From the NCBI GenBank assembly GCA_035359995.1, contig DAORZT010000038.1, forward strand, positions 1-27,569: DNA of 27,569 nt, written 5' to 3'. Position 1 is the first letter of the stretch, and every line of letters begins with the position of its first letter. Shown in pieces: positions 15,371-23,736 of the stretch. Below the pieces are notes generated by a model. It saw only the letters and a program-made list of their open reading frames with translations. It searched no databases and was not told the origin of the DNA. The translations under genes were made by a program, and so were the position numbers. This DNA is from JAKPCT01 sp029553165. GTDB lineage: Bacteria; Bacillota; UBA4882; UBA8346.

Positions 15371-16753
15371 TTATTTTCCGATGCAGAAATTAGCAAAGAT
15401 CCCATTAATAACTTCATCACTGACACTTTTACCGGTTATCTCTCCTAATGCACTGAGTGCGGCACGCAAATCAACTACCAGTAAATCTTCACTTAGATTA
15501 TTATTAAGTCCATCAACAAAATGGTTAAGCGCTGATAAAGATTCTTCTAAAGCCTGTTTATGTCTGATGCGTGATAACATTGGTCGATCATCAACTGTCA
15601 ATTCTCCAATTCCAACCATTTCAATGATCTTTGCTTCTAATTGATCAAAACCACTGCCGGTTAATGACGAAAGCTCAACAATATTATTAATCTGTAATGC
15701 CTTTAATGTTTCAGCGGTAACTTTTTGGGGTAAATCAGTCTTATTAATGACTACCAGCAGTTTTTGATCTTTGATCTTTGATATTACCAGATGATCTTCA
15801 TCAGTTAAATGATCACTGCCATCAATCACCAATAAAACAAGATTGGCAGTCTTAATATATTTTTCAGTTTTATCGATTCCCATTTTTTCAATGATGTTAT
15901 CTGTCTCACGGACACCAGCAGTATCAATCAGGACAATCGGTACTCCTTTTAGTTGAATTTGAGCTTCAATAACGTCTCTGGTCGTACCCGGAATATCGGT
16001 AACAATTGCTTTTTCTTCCTGTAAGAAAGCATTTAAGAGGCTGGATTTACCGACATTCGGTCGTCCAACAATCACAATTGAAATACCTTCGCGAATTTTC
16101 CGGCCTTCATCAATATTATTGATGATTAAATCCAGATTTTCTTTTATCTTGTTTACTCTATTAATAATATCTATCTTTTCCAGGTCTGGAATTCCCTCTT
16201 CCGGGAAGTCCAAAACTGCTTCCATGGTAATTAATATCTGATAGAGATCGGCTTCAATCTTATTAATCTCTTTTGAAGTTAACCCACTTAACTGATTTAT
16301 TGCCAGTTGGTGTGCTTTATCTGTCTTAGCGCGGATCAGATCAATGATCGATTCCGCTTGTACCAAGTCAATCCGGCCATTAAAATAAGCTCTTAATGTA
16401 AATTCACCCGGTTCGGCCAACCGAGCGCCATTATTCAGAACTAACTTCAAAATTTTAGATAATATCAACATCCCACCATGAGCCTGAATCTCTATGGTAT
16501 CCTCACTGGTGTAGCTTTTTGGCTTTTGTGCATAAAAAAAGAGAACTTCGTCAATTACTTGCTGATTTTGATGATCATATACTTTACCATAGTACATCTT
16601 CTGGGGAATAAACTTGTCAAAAGAATTCCCTCTTTTAGTAACCAAAATTTTTTGTGCTATATTTTTGGCATCATCACCGCTAATTCTGATAATTCCAATT
16701 CCACCTTCACCAATCGGAGTCGAAATAGCGGCGATTGTATCAGTAAAATTCAT
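15371..16753 (-). CDS. mnmE: tRNA modification GTPase MnmE (TrmE)
   Basis: MnmE is a dimeric, potassium-activated GTPase that binds a folate-derived one-carbon unit and acts with MnmG on U34 of tRNA. The 460-residue protein has the N-terminal TrmE folate domain (1-120; DTIAAISTP.GEGGIGIIRISG), a helical domain, and an inserted G domain (about 222-378) with Walker A GRPNVGKS (230-237), the TTRD switch (257-260), DTAG (277-280) and NKTD (337-340). It ends in the conserved C-terminal motif FCIGK, whose cysteine is functionally important. GAGGTG lies about 10 bases before the ATG. It leads the mnmE-mnmG-mnmG-rsmG operon, separated from jag by a terminator. Confidence 0.97.
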   Translation of the reverse strand: MNFTDTIAAISTPIGEGGIGIIRISGDDAKNIAQKILVTKRGNSFDKFIPQKMYYGKVYDHQNQQVIDEVLFFYAQKPKSYTSEDTIEIQAHGGMLILSKILKLVLNNGARLAEPGEFTLRAYFNGRIDLVQAESIIDLIRAKTDKAHQLAINQLSGLTSKEINKIEADLYQILITMEAVLDFPEEGIPDLEKIDIINRVNKIKENLDLIINNIDEGRKIREGISIVIVGRPNVGKSSLLNAFLQEEKAIVTDIPGTTRDVIEAQIQLKGVPIVLIDTAGVRETDNIIEKMGIDKTEKYIKTANLVLLVIDGSDHLTDEDHLVISKIKDQKLLVVINKTDLPQKVTAETLKALQINNIVELSSLTGSGFDQLEAKIIEMVGIGELTVDDRPMLSRIRHKQALEESLSALNHFVDGLNNNLSEDLLVVDLRAALSALGEITGKSVSDEVINGIFANFCIGK

Positions 16754-16869
16754 TTAAAAATAACACCTCAATAAAGATAAATGGGGAATATTTTCGTATA
16801 ATAGTTTAACATAATTGGTTTTAACTTAAAAGCATTTCAAACCGGTAATATAATCTATTATTTTTAAAC

Positions 16870-16894
16870 ATGAAAAAACCCGGTTTACCGGGTT
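16870..16894 (-). terminator. Rho-independent terminator after jag
   Basis: AACCCGG (16877-16883), a TTTA loop and CCGGGTT (16888-16894) form a 7-bp stem. On the minus strand it is followed by a run of Ts. It lies 7 bases past the jag stop and separates the rpmH-jag operon from mnmE. Confidence 0.88.
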
Positions 16895-16900
16895 AAACAA

Positions 16901-17527
16901 TTATTCATTATCCTGTGGTGAGATTATCACATGACGGTAAGGGTCAACACCTTCACTATAAGTAAATACGTCTTTATAATCCTGTAAAGTGGAATGGATA
17001 ATTCTCCGTTCATGCGGTGACATTGGTTCTAATACTTCTTTCCGTCTTTCTCTTCTGACTTTTTCCGCAATTTTAATTGCCAGTCTGCGAAGTGTTTCTT
17101 CGCGACGACGGCGATAGCCTTCAATATCAATAATAATTCTTTCTTTGTACTCTTTATCTTTATTAACAGCAAGATTAATCAAATATTGCATTGCATCCAA
17201 AGTTTGTCCATGTTTTCCAATCAAAATTCCTAAATCTTTCCCATTAATATTTAAAATCACATTATCTTTACGTCTAAAAATTTCTACTTGAGCAGTTATC
17301 CCCATATTCACAAGCATTTCCCGTAGAAATAATCCTGCTTTTTGACCAACGTCTTCTTTTACGGTTACTTTAACTCTATAAACTTTTGAGCCTAAAAAAC
17401 CAAGTATTCCCTTGGAGGTCTCTTCAACCACTTCAATGTTGACCTTATCGGCGGTAACATTTAATTCCTGCAATGCTTCTTGTAAAGCTTCTTCCTTGGT
17501 CTTACCGACTTTTTCAACAGATTTCAT
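16901..17527 (-). CDS. jag: Jag/KhpB RNA-binding protein
   Basis: The 208-residue protein has the three Jag parts: an N-terminal Jag_N domain (1-52; VGKTKEEALQEALQELN and GILGFLGSK), a KH domain (about 65-140) with the RNA-binding loop ILIGKHGQTLDAMQYL, and a C-terminal R3H domain (about 145-206) with PHERRIIHSTL. KhpB proteins form a complex with KhpA and bind many RNAs, affecting cell elongation and division in streptococci. GGGAGG lies about 10 bases before the ATG. It follows yidC by 42 bases, a widely conserved arrangement, and ends at a strong terminator. Confidence 0.95.
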   Translation of the reverse strand: MKSVEKVGKTKEEALQEALQELNVTADKVNIEVVEETSKGILGFLGSKVYRVKVTVKEDVGQKAGLFLREMLVNMGITAQVEIFRRKDNVILNINGKDLGILIGKHGQTLDAMQYLINLAVNKDKEYKERIIIDIEGYRRRREETLRRLAIKIAEKVRRERRKEVLEPMSPHERRIIHSTLQDYKDVFTYSEGVDPYRHVIISPQDNE

Positions 17528-17569
17528 CTAACTAAATACCTCCCTCAAACTAATCTATTATAATTTAAT

Positions 17570-18226
17570 TTAGTTATTATTTTCCTGTCTTTCTTTAATA
17601 TGTTCTTTAACAATAAAATACTCATTGATAATATATTGTTGAATTATTCCAATAATATTACTTGCTACCCAATAAATTCCAATGGTTGCGCTTAATGTAA
17701 ATGTTATGTAGCCAAATAACAACGGCATAAAATATAAAAACGATTGTGATTGTTGATCGGATCCGGTTGCAGGCATGGTTAACTTTTGTTGTAGAAAAGT
17801 TGTTAATCCTGATATTAGAGCAATTTGCCAATATTGATTTTTTTTCAGAACCAATCCTAAGAAAGTCGCATCTCCAATCATTTCAATAAAATTCTTATCC
17901 TGGAGGACACGATAAAAAATGATTAAGATAACCATTTGAAAGATCATTGGCAAACAACCGCTAAAAATACTGACATTTTCTTTCTGATATAACTCCATTG
18001 TTCTTCGGTTTAACTCTTCAGGTTTATCTTTATATTTTTCCTGAATCTCTTTTAACTTTGGCTGGAGTTGTTTCATCTTGTGCATACTTCGATATTGTTT
18101 TACTGATGATGGAAAAAGGACTATCTTAATCAAAACTGTTAAAATGATTATTGACCATCCCCAGCTGTTTGTTTGTTCATAAAAAAATACAATTGCTGAT
18201 TGGAAAAAATTCTTTATTATATCCAA
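17570..18226 (-). CDS. yidC: Membrane protein insertase YidC (Oxa1/SpoIIIJ family)
   Basis: It inserts and folds membrane proteins with or without SecYEG. The 218-residue protein has the five-helix core: helices at about 23-40, 93-110, 118-140 and two near 160-198, with the cytoplasmic coiled hairpin MHKMKQLQPKLKEIQEKYKD after the first core helix. It lacks the large extracytoplasmic domain of proteobacterial YidC and shows no lipobox cysteine. The groove position that is arginine in B. subtilis SpoIIIJ is Lys34 here (TVLIKIVLFP). The start is TTG, with AAGGA about 9 bases upstream. It lies between yidD and jag in the rpmH operon. Confidence 0.94.
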   Translation of the reverse strand: MDIIKNFFQSAIVFFYEQTNSWGWSIIILTVLIKIVLFPSSVKQYRSMHKMKQLQPKLKEIQEKYKDKPEELNRRTMELYQKENVSIFSGCLPMIFQMVILIIFYRVLQDKNFIEMIGDATFLGLVLKKNQYWQIALISGLTTFLQQKLTMPATGSDQQSQSFLYFMPLLFGYITFTLSATIGIYWVASNIIGIIQQYIINEYFIVKEHIKERQENNN

Positions 18227-18285
18227 ATTTCAACTTCCTTTCTTTCAAGAATAGGAATCCTTTTAACTTATTTATTTATCAAAAA

Positions 18286-18501
18286 CTATTCTTCAGGTAC
18301 CGGATCATATCCTCCACGACTCAATGGATTGCACCGGACTATTCGTTTTAAACCATATTTCATTCCTTTAATAATCCCAAAACGTTCAACCGCCTGATAC
18401 ATATATGTCGAACAAGAAGGATAGTAAATACAAGTCCTTGGAAACAAGGGTGAAAGTATTCTTTGATAAATAATTATAAAAAGAAGGATTACTCCTCTCA
18501 A
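18286..18501 (-). CDS. yidD: Membrane protein insertion efficiency factor YidD
   Basis: This 71-residue protein matches YidD: an N-terminal amphipathic or membrane helix (1-18), the core CIYYPSCSTYMYQAVERFG (24-42) with its two conserved cysteines, and the C-terminal RCNPLSRGGYDPVPEE. In E. coli, YidD associates with the inner membrane and aids YidC-dependent insertion. The start is TTG at 18501, supported by AGGAGG 8 bases upstream. It lies between rnpA and yidC, the usual place. Confidence 0.96.
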   Translation of the reverse strand: MRGVILLFIIIYQRILSPLFPRTCIYYPSCSTYMYQAVERFGIIKGMKYGLKRIVRCNPLSRGGYDPVPEE

Positions 18502-18529
18502 TGGGAATCCCTCCTATTGACCATTGTAT

Positions 18530-18865
18530 TTAAGAGTTAAATACTTTTTTTAATAAAGCGGTTAAACTAGATTCAATTTCATTATATTTGGCATTTAAAA
18601 TTGGATATTTAGCAACTATAATAATATCAAAAGATCTAGAAGTAATATTTCCCAAAATATTTCTGACTATTTCTTTTAATACTCGTTTAAGATAATTTCT
18701 TTTAACAGCATTTCCGATCTTTTTACCGACACAAAATCCATACCGATTTTCCGAAAAACTGTTCTGATGAAAATAGACCACTAAATATTTATTATGAATT
18801 GAGTGGCCTTTTTCAAAAACTATTTGAAATTCTTCATTCTTCTTTAAAATTGTAATCACGGACAA
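18530..18865 (-). CDS. rnpA: Ribonuclease P protein component
   Basis: RnpA binds the RNase P RNA and helps it recognise precursor tRNA leaders. The 111-residue protein is of normal length. It shows the N-terminal LKKNEEFQIVFEKG, the central YGFCVGKKIGNAVKRNYLKRVLKEIVRN, which corresponds to the RNR basic motif (here RNYLKR), and FDIIIVAKYP near the C-terminus. The start is TTG at 18865 (AGGTGAT about 9 bases upstream) or the GTG two codons later; the choice matters little. It lies 57 bases after rpmH, and the rpmH-rnpA pair is nearly universal. Confidence 0.95.
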   Translation of the reverse strand: MSVITILKKNEEFQIVFEKGHSIHNKYLVVYFHQNSFSENRYGFCVGKKIGNAVKRNYLKRVLKEIVRNILGNITSRSFDIIIVAKYPILNAKYNEIESSLTALLKKVFNS

Positions 18866-18922
18866 AACCCTTAAATCACCTAAAACAAACCTTAAACTAA
18901 TTGTTTATCTTAGTTTCAGATT

Positions 18923-19057
18923 TTATGCAGATAATCTTTTTCTTCCTTTGGCACGACGTCTACTAATAACTTTTCTACCGTTTTTAGTTGACATTCTTAC
19001 CAAAAAACCATGATCTTTCTTGTATTTTCTTTTATTTGGTTGATAAGTCATCTTCAT
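18923..19057 (-). CDS. rpmH: Ribosomal protein bL34
   Basis: This 44-residue, strongly basic protein begins MKMTYQPNKRKYKKDHGF and ends RRRAKGRKRLSA. The YQPNKRK..K.HGF..RM.T..GR.V...RR.KGR..LSA pattern is diagnostic of bL34. It is a structural protein of the large ribosomal subunit. GAGGTG (19064-19069) lies 6 bases before the ATG. It is the first gene of the leftward rpmH-rnpA-yidD-yidC-jag operon and is preceded by a consensus promoter at 19219-19247 with a DnaA box just downstream. Confidence 0.98.
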   Translation of the reverse strand: MKMTYQPNKRKYKKDHGFLVRMSTKNGRKVISRRRAKGRKRLSA

Positions 19058-19102
19058 AGTAATCACCTCGCATAGTTATGTAAATTCTTAAAAGAAATAT
19101 AA

Positions 19103-19124
19103 AAGCTCAATTATAAATGAGCTT
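19103..19124 (-). promoter_or_regulatory. Hairpin in the rpmH leader
   Basis: AAGCTCA and TGAGCTT pair around an 8-base loop. On the minus strand TTTATATTTCTTTT follows. The stem has only three G-C pairs and the T tract is broken, so it is at best a weak terminator or attenuator 45 bases before rpmH. Confidence 0.4.
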
Positions 19125-19218
19125 AAACTTATAAATTAAATTAAACAACTAAACTCAATATTGGCTACCATATTCAATTTAATTATTAGATTGTGGATAA
19201 ATCCGAAATTCCATATTT

Positions 19219-19247
19219 ATTATAATGGTCGTGTTAAAAAGTGTCAA
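19219..19247 (-). promoter_or_regulatory. Consensus sigma-A promoter of rpmH operon
   Basis: On the minus strand TTGACA (19247-19242), a 17-base spacer and TATAAT (19224-19219) give a perfect consensus, as expected for a strongly expressed ribosomal protein gene. The start is predicted near 19212, with a DnaA box at 19192-19200 in the early transcribed region. Confidence 0.92.
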
Positions 19248-19491
19248 TAGCAAGATAGTTTATTAAGTTACCAATCATCAAAAATTTTATTTTTATGAGA
19301 CTATTGTTACCAACAATTATTGATTTAAATTTAATAATATGAATTTTTTAAGTATTTATGCGTTGCTTTAAATGGTGTATTTCAAATTAATAAATCGGAG
19401 AATTTTGGTCTTATTTAAAATTGCCAAACCAACTATATTTTGTTATTATATTGATTAGTCTTTAAAAATAATCCACAGATTGTGAATTATT

Positions 19492-19520
19492 TTGTGGATA
19501 ACTATAAAATTCTGTATAAC
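19492..19520 (+). promoter_or_regulatory. Candidate dnaA promoter overlapping a DnaA box
   Basis: TTGTGG (19492-19497), a 17-base spacer and TATAAC (19515-19520). The -35 lies in the DnaA box 19493-19501, which would allow autorepression. A second candidate, TTGCTA-N18-TATATT, lies about 35 bases downstream, so the assignment is tentative. Confidence 0.5.
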
Positions 19521-19667
19521 TCTGCTTGCTATTTTGATCTTAATAGTACTATATTATCTACATTTATTTATCTTTAAATCTTTTTCTAAATAAAGTTCTG
19601 GGGAGTTATTAACAATTTTTCAACATTTGTGGATAAATATATTATGGTTAATAAAGGAGTTAGCTGC

Positions 19668-20987
19668 ATGAATAACTTAGACACTATCTGGCAAAAGACT
19701 CTGGAATCGATTGCCTCATTTCTTAGCAAACCAAGCTTTGAAACTTGGCTTAAACCAACCAAACCAATTTCATTTGAGAATAATGTTTTGATCATTGAAG
19801 TCCCGAATGATTTTGCCCGAGATTGGCTGGAAACCAGATATTCGCCTCTGTTATCCACAACCATCAAAGAATTATTAAATGAGGATGTCGAATTAAAATT
19901 CGTAACGCCGGATCGTGAAGAAAATATACCAAAAATTCAAGTTAATACACTCCCTATTGCTCAACCAACACAACTTAACCCAAAATATACTTTTGACAGT
20001 TTTGTGGTTGGGGAAAGTAACCGTTTTGCTCATGCAGCATCCTTAGCTGTTGCCGAAGCATCAGGAAAAGCATACAATCCACTATTTATCTACGGTGGAG
20101 TTGGTTTGGGGAAAACTCATTTAATGCAGGCTATCGGTCAGTTCGTATTGATGAATCATCCTGACTATCGCGTGGTTTATGTATCATCCGAAAAATTCAC
20201 TAATGAATTGATCAACGCCATTCGTTTTAACCGTACTCCCCAATTTCGGGATACTTATCGTAATGTTGATGTTCTTTTAGTTGATGATATTCAGTTTTTT
20301 GCCGGTAAAGAAAGTACGCAGGAAGAATTTTTCCACACTTTCAACACCCTTTATGAATCGGGCAAACAGATAGTGATATCCAGTGATCGGCCGCCAAAAG
20401 AAATTCCTACTCTTGAAGATCGATTGCGTTCCCGGTTTGAATGGGGATTGATTACCGACATCCAGGCTCCGGATCTGGAAACACGAATTGCTATTTTACG
20501 AAAAAAAGCCAGTACTGAAGGGTGGCATTTACCGAATGAAGTTATTGTAAATGTTGCTAATCAAATTAATTCAAATATTCGTGAATTAGAAGGAGCTTTA
20601 ATTAGAATTATTGCCTATGCTTCTTTTCACAACCGTCAAATATCTTTGGAATTAGCCAATGAAGTATTAAAAGATGTAATATCATCGTCTAAAACAAATC
20701 GGCTTTCGATTCCGCTGATCCAGCAAACCGTTGCTGAATACTTTAATATTGAAGTCGAAGATTTAAAAGCGCAGCGGAGAACGAAAAATGTAACATTTCC
20801 CCGTCAGATTGCAATGTACTTGGTTAGGGAATTAACTGATTATTCACTTCCTAAAATTGGTGAAGAATTTGGTGGTCGCGATCATACCACTGTAATTCAT
20901 TCTTATGAAAAGATTCAAGAATTAATTAAAAACGATTCTGAAGTCGATCGGATCATTAAAAATTTAATCCACAAATTAGGTCATTAA
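19668..20987 (+). CDS. dnaA: Chromosomal replication initiator DnaA
   Basis: DnaA binds DnaA boxes, oligomerises with ATP and opens oriC. The 439-residue protein has domain I (1-80; IWQKTLESIASFLSKPSFETWL), a short linker (81-105), the AAA+ domain III (about 106-325) with Walker A GGVGLGKT (143-150) and Walker B LLVDDIQ (203-209), and DNA-binding domain IV with the signature GGRDHTTVIHS (402-412). I start at the ATG at 19668, with AAAGGAG 8 bases upstream; an in-frame GTG at 19629 lies within a DnaA box and has no ribosome-binding site. Boxes flank the gene on both sides. Confidence 0.98.
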   Translation: MNNLDTIWQKTLESIASFLSKPSFETWLKPTKPISFENNVLIIEVPNDFARDWLETRYSPLLSTTIKELLNEDVELKFVTPDREENIPKIQVNTLPIAQPTQLNPKYTFDSFVVGESNRFAHAASLAVAEASGKAYNPLFIYGGVGLGKTHLMQAIGQFVLMNHPDYRVVYVSSEKFTNELINAIRFNRTPQFRDTYRNVDVLLVDDIQFFAGKESTQEEFFHTFNTLYESGKQIVISSDRPPKEIPTLEDRLRSRFEWGLITDIQAPDLETRIAILRKKASTEGWHLPNEVIVNVANQINSNIRELEGALIRIIAYASFHNRQISLELANEVLKDVISSSKTNRLSIPLIQQTVAEYFNIEVEDLKAQRRTKNVTFPRQIAMYLVRELTDYSLPKIGEEFGGRDHTTVIHSYEKIQELIKNDSEVDRIIKNLIHKLGH

Positions 20988-21250
20988 CTTGTGGATAAAT
21001 ACATAGTCTTTTTGTGGAAAAAGTTTTCCCAAAGAATTTAATACAGTGGAAAATGTTAAAATGAGTATAAGTACTAAATTTATACACATTTAAAAAACAA
21101 TAATTTTTGTTGTCATTTCGGTGTTTTTATGATTTATTCACATATTAACGACAACTACAATTACTAGATCTTATTTATATATATGAATGATCTTTAAATA
21201 GTATTCTTAATAACTGAAAAAATTTTTGAATACTTTAATTAATCTTAAGG
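20965..21250. other. oriC: oriC, downstream DnaA boxes and candidate unwinding region (dnaA-dnaN intergenic)
   Basis: An exact box TGTGGATAA lies at 20990-20998, with one-mismatch boxes TAATCCACA (20965-20973, end of dnaA) and TGTGGAAAA (21013-21021). A very AT-rich stretch follows (about 21040-21250). In B. subtilis the unwinding element lies in this same gap, so this is the likely melting site; its exact position cannot be fixed by eye. Confidence 0.75.
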
Positions 21251-21263
21251 GAGATGATTTTTA

Positions 21264-22361
21264 ATGAAAGTAATCTGTGAACAAGCAGACTTATCACGTT
21301 ATTTACAAATAATAACCCGTGCAATTTCAACCAAATCAACTCTGCCAATTTTAACCGGGATTTTAGTTGAAACTAAAGATAATTACCTGCATTGCGTAGC
21401 TACCGATTTAGAAATATCGATTGAAATCAATGTTCCCAATGTTGAAATAATTGAAAAAGGAGCAATTGTTTTACCAGGAAAAACTTTTGTGGATATTATT
21501 CGCCATCTTCCTTCTGGAAAGGTTGAATTTGGAACTGATAAAAATTCAAATATGGTTTTAATATCCGGAAGTCATTCTTCGTTTCAGCTTCCTTTATTGC
21601 CAACTGAAGAATTTCCACTATTGCCAGAGGTAAAAGATAACAGTAATTTTAAAGTAAATGGATTACTGTTAAAAGAAGCAATCAAACAAACAGTTTATGC
21701 TACTTTAGCTGAAGATCCCCGCCCATTTTTATCGAGTATTTTATGGGAGATTAATCATGATCGTCTGCGACTAGTAGCAACTGACATCAATCGTTTAGCA
21801 ATAAGAGACATCCCAATTAACTGTCAGCTGCAAACAACTGCATTGATTCCAGTACGTTCATTTAAAGAGATCGCCAATATTTTTGGAAACAGTGCTGATG
21901 AAGATTTAGAGGTTTCAATATCTGATCGGGTATTATTTGTTAAAGGTTTAGGAATTAATTTTTCTTCACGGTTGGTTGATGCTCAATTTCCCCGTTATGA
22001 ACAGGTAATTCCGAAAGAGTTTAAAGGTACATTAAAAGTTAAGCGTGATCAGTTTATCAGTGCTTTAGAAAGGAGTGCCTTAGTAAGTAATTCGGTAAAA
22101 ATCAAAATTGGAAATCAGCAAATGATATTAACAGCTAAAGAGCCGGATAAGGGAAATGCTTTTGAAGAGATTGAGGTAGATGTTTCCGGAAGCGACTTAG
22201 AGATTGGATTTAATGTCCGTTTCTTACTTGACTTTTTAAAGTCGGTAGATACTGAGAAAGTAATCTTTAATTATATCCAGGAACAGAAATCTGTTTTATT
22301 ACAGGGGGAAGCCAGAGACGATTACTTTTATGTGGTAATGCCTCTTAAGTTAGTAAATTAA
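21264..22361 (+). CDS. dnaN: DNA polymerase III beta subunit (sliding clamp)
   Basis: The beta clamp is a ring-shaped dimer that tethers replicative polymerase and partners to DNA. The 365-residue length and three repeated clamp domains (about 1-115, 120-240 and 245-365) fit the family. Recognisable segments are STLPILTGILVE near the N-terminus, FPLLPEV, RLVATDINRLAI, LVDAQFPRYEQVIP and the C-terminal YFYVVMPLKLV; the last of these contributes to the partner-binding pocket. GGGAG lies about 11 bases before the ATG. It lies 276 bases after dnaA, across the downstream part of oriC. Confidence 0.97.
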   Translation: MKVICEQADLSRYLQIITRAISTKSTLPILTGILVETKDNYLHCVATDLEISIEINVPNVEIIEKGAIVLPGKTFVDIIRHLPSGKVEFGTDKNSNMVLISGSHSSFQLPLLPTEEFPLLPEVKDNSNFKVNGLLLKEAIKQTVYATLAEDPRPFLSSILWEINHDRLRLVATDINRLAIRDIPINCQLQTTALIPVRSFKEIANIFGNSADEDLEVSISDRVLFVKGLGINFSSRLVDAQFPRYEQVIPKEFKGTLKVKRDQFISALERSALVSNSVKIKIGNQQMILTAKEPDKGNAFEEIEVDVSGSDLEIGFNVRFLLDFLKSVDTEKVIFNYIQEQKSVLLQGEARDDYFYVVMPLKLVN

Positions 22362-22390
22362 TGTGGAAAAACAGTGGATTAAGTGGATAA
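22362..22390. promoter_or_regulatory. Degenerate DnaA-box-like sites after dnaN
   Basis: TGTGGAAAA (22362-22370) and AGTGGATAA (22382-22390) each differ from TGTGGATAA by one base, with CAGTGGATT between them. They could be weak DnaA sites or chance. Confidence 0.35.
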
Positions 22391-22415
22391 ATAATAAAAT
22401 AAATCTGAATTAACA

Positions 22416-22618
22416 ATGTAACCTTCAAAATCGGTCAGCTTACAGGAATAGTTTGAATGGAAATGAAGCAAAATTTTTAATTAAAGCAGGAAAGGTTTAA
22501 ATTAATGAAGAAGTAGAATTTCGAAAAGACCGAAAGATTTTTCCAGATGAGCCGGTTTGTAATTGAAGGAACAAAAACGTTAATTATTAACAGAATTAAT
22601 AAGGATCGAAGTTACTAA
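22416..22618 (+). pseudogene. yaaA: Decayed yaaA (S4-domain RNA-binding protein)
   Basis: The gap between dnaN and recF, where Bacillota usually carry yaaA/rlbA, still encodes its parts in broken frames. VTFKIGQLTGIV is read from 22418. NGNEAKFLIKAGKV follows from 22456 in another frame, then TAA at 22498. INEEVEFRKDRKIFPDEPV continues in that frame from 22501. VIEGTKTLIIN is read from 22559 in a third frame, and runs to a stop at 22616-22618 that overlaps the recF ATG (TAATG). The pieces match the S4 pattern of YaaA (G.AK.FL.E..V.VN.E...RRGRKL..GDVV.IEG). At least one nonsense codon and two frameshifts are present. Confidence 0.85.
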
Positions 22619-23736
22619 TGTTCCTTAGAGAAATAAGCTTAAAAAATTTTCGAAATTATATCAATACCAACCTTAACTTTTCCCCTAATATTAATATTAT
22701 TTATGGGAAAAATGCTCAAGGTAAAACCAATATTTTAGAATCAATCGCCCTTCTTTGTTTAGGACGTTCATTCCGGACGAATAAAGACAGTGAGTTGATC
22801 AATTGGAATGCTGAATCGTGTTATTTAAAGGGAATTATCGATCATTCAATTGAAGATAATTATATTGAAGACCAGATTGAAATGGGTATCGGCCATAAGC
22901 AAAAGAGGATCAAACTGAACAATCAAGAGCAAAAACCGCAAGAGATTTTTGGGAAAGCACCAGTTGTAATCTTCTCTCCTGATGATTTACAGTTGATTAA
23001 GGGTGGCCCACAATTTCGCCGTGATTTTATTGATCTGTATCTGGCTCAAATCGAACCCAATTATCGACAGATATATTATGATTATTATAAAGTATTGCAA
23101 CAGCGGAATCGTTTTTTAAAAGAACGGTATCTTGATGTAACTGAGTTGGAAGTTTGGAATGAACAACTTGTTACTAAAGGTGTTAAGGTAATTAAGTACC
23201 GATCCCATTTGATTAATCGAATTGAACCTTTTATTGTTAATGCCCATTTGAATATTAGTAATAACAAAGAAGTTATCAAGATCGACTATATCAGTTTAAA
23301 GGGAATTAACATCAAAAATGAAACTGAAGCTGATTTAGCTGAAATTTTTTATCAGGAATTAAAAGATGTTTATAAGTTAGAATTGGAACGCAAAATAACT
23401 TTAATTGGGCCGCAACGTGATGATTTGCGAATAATAATTGACAATAATTTTGACCTCAAAACCTATGGTTCTCAAGGTCAACAAAGAACGGCAGCGTTAT
23501 CGCTTAAACTTGGATTAGTAGATATCATTACTCAATCCAGAAATAAAGTGCCACTGTTATTATTGGACGATGTTATGTCAGAGTTTGATAATTCAAGAAA
23601 ACAATCATTATTAAACCTGCTGCTCTCTTCAGCGCAAACCTTTATGACATCAACCGATAAGGAAGATTTTCCGATTAATGATCGTGACTCTTCTTTCTTT
23701 CTAATTGATAAAGGAGAAGTAAAAGATGTATCTTAA
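22618..23736 (+). CDS. recF: DNA recombination and repair protein RecF
   Basis: RecF is an SMC-like ATPase that, with RecO and RecR, loads RecA at gapped DNA. The 372-residue protein has Walker A YGKNAQGKT (29-37), the ABC signature region LKTYGSQGQQRTAALSLKL (about 280-298) and Walker B LLLLDDVMSEFD. The N-terminal LREISLKNFRNY is typical. Its ATG overlaps the stop of the yaaA remnant (TAATG), a relic of translational coupling. AAGGAT lies about 11 bases upstream. It overlaps the next gene by 11 bases. Confidence 0.97.
   Translation: MFLREISLKNFRNYINTNLNFSPNINIIYGKNAQGKTNILESIALLCLGRSFRTNKDSELINWNAESCYLKGIIDHSIEDNYIEDQIEMGIGHKQKRIKLNNQEQKPQEIFGKAPVVIFSPDDLQLIKGGPQFRRDFIDLYLAQIEPNYRQIYYDYYKVLQQRNRFLKERYLDVTELEVWNEQLVTKGVKVIKYRSHLINRIEPFIVNAHLNISNNKEVIKIDYISLKGINIKNETEADLAEIFYQELKDVYKLELERKITLIGPQRDDLRIIIDNNFDLKTYGSQGQQRTAALSLKLGLVDIITQSRNKVPLLLLDDVMSEFDNSRKQSLLNLLLSSAQTFMTSTDKEDFPINDRDSSFFLIDKGEVKDVS

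Larger units (their letters stand above)
19192..19636. other. oriC: oriC, upstream DnaA-box cluster (rpmH-dnaA intergenic)
   Basis: The 610-base rpmH-dnaA gap holds exact DnaA boxes (TGTGGATAA) at 19192-19200, 19493-19501 and 19628-19636, and a one-mismatch TAATCCACA at 19469-19477. A further exact TTATCCACA lies in dnaA at 19851-19859. All genes diverge from here, matching a replication origin of the Bacillota bipartite type. Confidence 0.88.
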
